Assembly (NCBI GenBank): GCA_946615965.1
Contig: CAMOIC010000034.1
Span: 1-14,111, forward strand
Direction: 5' to 3'
From: UBA3700 sp002372775
GTDB lineage: Bacteria; Bacillota; Clostridia; Christensenellales; UBA3700
DNA length: 14,111 nucleotides
How positions within the stretch are numbered: position 1 is the stretch's first letter; each line of letters starts with the position of its first letter. Below the pieces are notes generated by a model that was not told where the DNA came from, did no database searches, and was given only the letters and a program-made list of their open reading frames with translations. Positions 13,572 through 14,111 of the stretch are shown here, in pieces. Both the position numbers and the translations under genes were made by a program.

Positions 13572-14111
13572 TTAAATCTCCCCCTTCTTAAACAATGAAT
13601 AGAATCCAAACATAGTACATGTAACAACAAGACCTACACTAACGTTAAGAATAAATATTATTCCACCAGATAATATTGCACCAGGAACACCATTAGGTAT
13701 TACTGAGTGAATTCCATTTGCACCGGTATAGAATGAATAAGTCTTACAGAATGCATATGCAAGAAGCGAAATTGATGAAATCGCTTTAAATGTCTTTTGC
13801 TTAAAGAATCTCTTTGAATCTTTAAATCCAAATGCAAGTGAATATAGGATAAGACCAGCCCCCATAATGGCACCGCCACTAAATCCACCGCCTGGAGATA
13901 TTGAACCATTTAATATAACGTATGCACCAAACATTAAAATGATTGGCACAAGTATTGAACAAGCATGAGATATTATTGGATCACTAAATACTTTGAAAGA
14001 TTCTTTCTTGTCTGTTGTATCCTTAAAACCTTGCAATAGAATCATTACACAATTTACTGCTGTAAATAAAACGAATGATTCACCAAGAGTATCGAAAGCA
14101 CGATAATCCAA
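13572..14111 (-). CDS. mrpB: MbhE-tail/MrpB-like membrane subunit, 5' end outside the window
   Basis: The reading frame is open at the window edge, so the true start is upstream; the first codon seen is TTG, not a proven start. Residues 1-27 (DYRAFDTLGE at 2-11) match the end of the MbhE/MrpA-C-terminal family. A linker then leads into an MrpB/MnhB domain (about 45-175) with SPGGGFSGG (72-80) and a late SGGIIFILNVSVGLVV segment. Four hydrophobic helices are visible in the MrpB part. In archaeal Mbh and in Mrp the MbhE-like and MrpB parts are often separate or part of MrpA; here they share one frame. The TAA stop is 1 nt before mrpC. Role: structural and ion-path subunit of the antiporter membrane module. 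The upstream genes expected (MrpE, F, G and MbhD-like) would lie beyond 14111. Confidence 0.88.
   Translation of the reverse strand: MDYRAFDTLGESFVLFTAVNCVMILLQGFKDTTDKKESFKVFSDPIISHACSILVPIILMFGAYVILNGSISPGGGFSGGAIMGAGLILYSLAFGFKDSKRFFKQKTFKAISSISLLAYAFCKTYSFYTGANGIHSVIPNGVPGAILSGGIIFILNVSVGLVVTCTMFGFYSLFKKGEI

Noticed and set aside
13571..13630. Upstream ATG for mrpC giving a 151-residue protein
   Set aside because: The extra 20 residues overlap the mrpB end, lack family similarity and have no suitable ribosome binding site, while the ATG at 13570 has GGGGGAG at good spacing.
6746..13630. Respiratory complex I (nuo) operon
   Set aside because: MrpB is present, no NuoA/B/C/D/H/I/J gene is visible, and there are four antiporter-type subunits, so a standard nuo operon does not fit.
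14109..14111. TTG at the window edge as the real start of the MrpB-like protein
   Set aside because: The codons right after it encode the MbhE-family DYRAFDTLGE segment, which is normally internal, and the frame is open to the edge, so the protein most likely continues upstream.

Overview
The window is a gene-dense, AT-rich stretch (roughly one third G+C by eye) of a low-GC Gram-positive bacterium (Bacillota). All twelve genes lie on the minus strand, so transcription runs from high to low coordinates. Three things point to Bacillota: a cysteine T-box leader upstream of cysE-cysS, purine-rich AGGAGG-type ribosome binding sites, and tight TAATG stop/start overlaps. All twelve visible stop codons are TAA (10) or TAG (2), never TGA, while Trp is read from TGG in intact frames. 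The lineage cannot be named from the sequence alone; an Erysipelotrichia-like or Mollicutes-related gut lineage is only a guess.

Region 1 (about 14111 to 6746) is a tightly packed run of membrane genes from the Mrp cation/proton antiporter, membrane-bound hydrogenase (Mbh) and complex I superfamily. In transcription order they are: an MbhE-tail/MrpB protein cut by the window edge, an MrpC/NuoK-like subunit, three separate MrpD/NuoM/NuoN-like antiporter subunits of 484 to 496 residues, and a 673-residue NuoL/MrpA-like antiporter subunit with a long C-terminal extension. All four large subunits keep the Glu/Lys/His/Lys proton-path residues. Four antiporter-type subunits in one operon is more than Mrp (two) or respiratory complex I (three) has. 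The order resembles the archaeal MbhE-F-G-H order, but no hydrogenase-like peripheral subunit follows. The likely product is a large multi-channel ion-translocating membrane module whose partner genes, if any, lie upstream of the window.

Region 2 (about 6726 to 3189) holds plsY (acyl-phosphate-dependent glycerol-3-phosphate acyltransferase), ychF (a P-loop ATPase/GTPase) and argS (arginyl-tRNA synthetase), separated by 2 bp each. A candidate promoter lies just upstream of plsY.

Region 3 (about 3165 to 2) is a cysteine unit: a TTGACT-N17-TAATAT promoter and a well-formed T-box leader with a UGC (Cys) specifier, a UGGA tRNA-end-binding bulge and competing antiterminator and terminator helices. 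These precede cysE (serine O-acetyltransferase), cysS (cysteinyl-tRNA synthetase) and rsmI (16S rRNA C1402 2'-O-methyltransferase), which are joined by 1-nt TAATG overlaps. Uncharged tRNA-Cys should raise both cysteine synthesis and its charging enzyme; rsmI appears to be a passenger.

There is no sign of mobile elements, CRISPR arrays, tRNA or rRNA genes. The only intergenic stretch over 300 bases (2877 to 3188) is filled by the T-box leader and its promoter.
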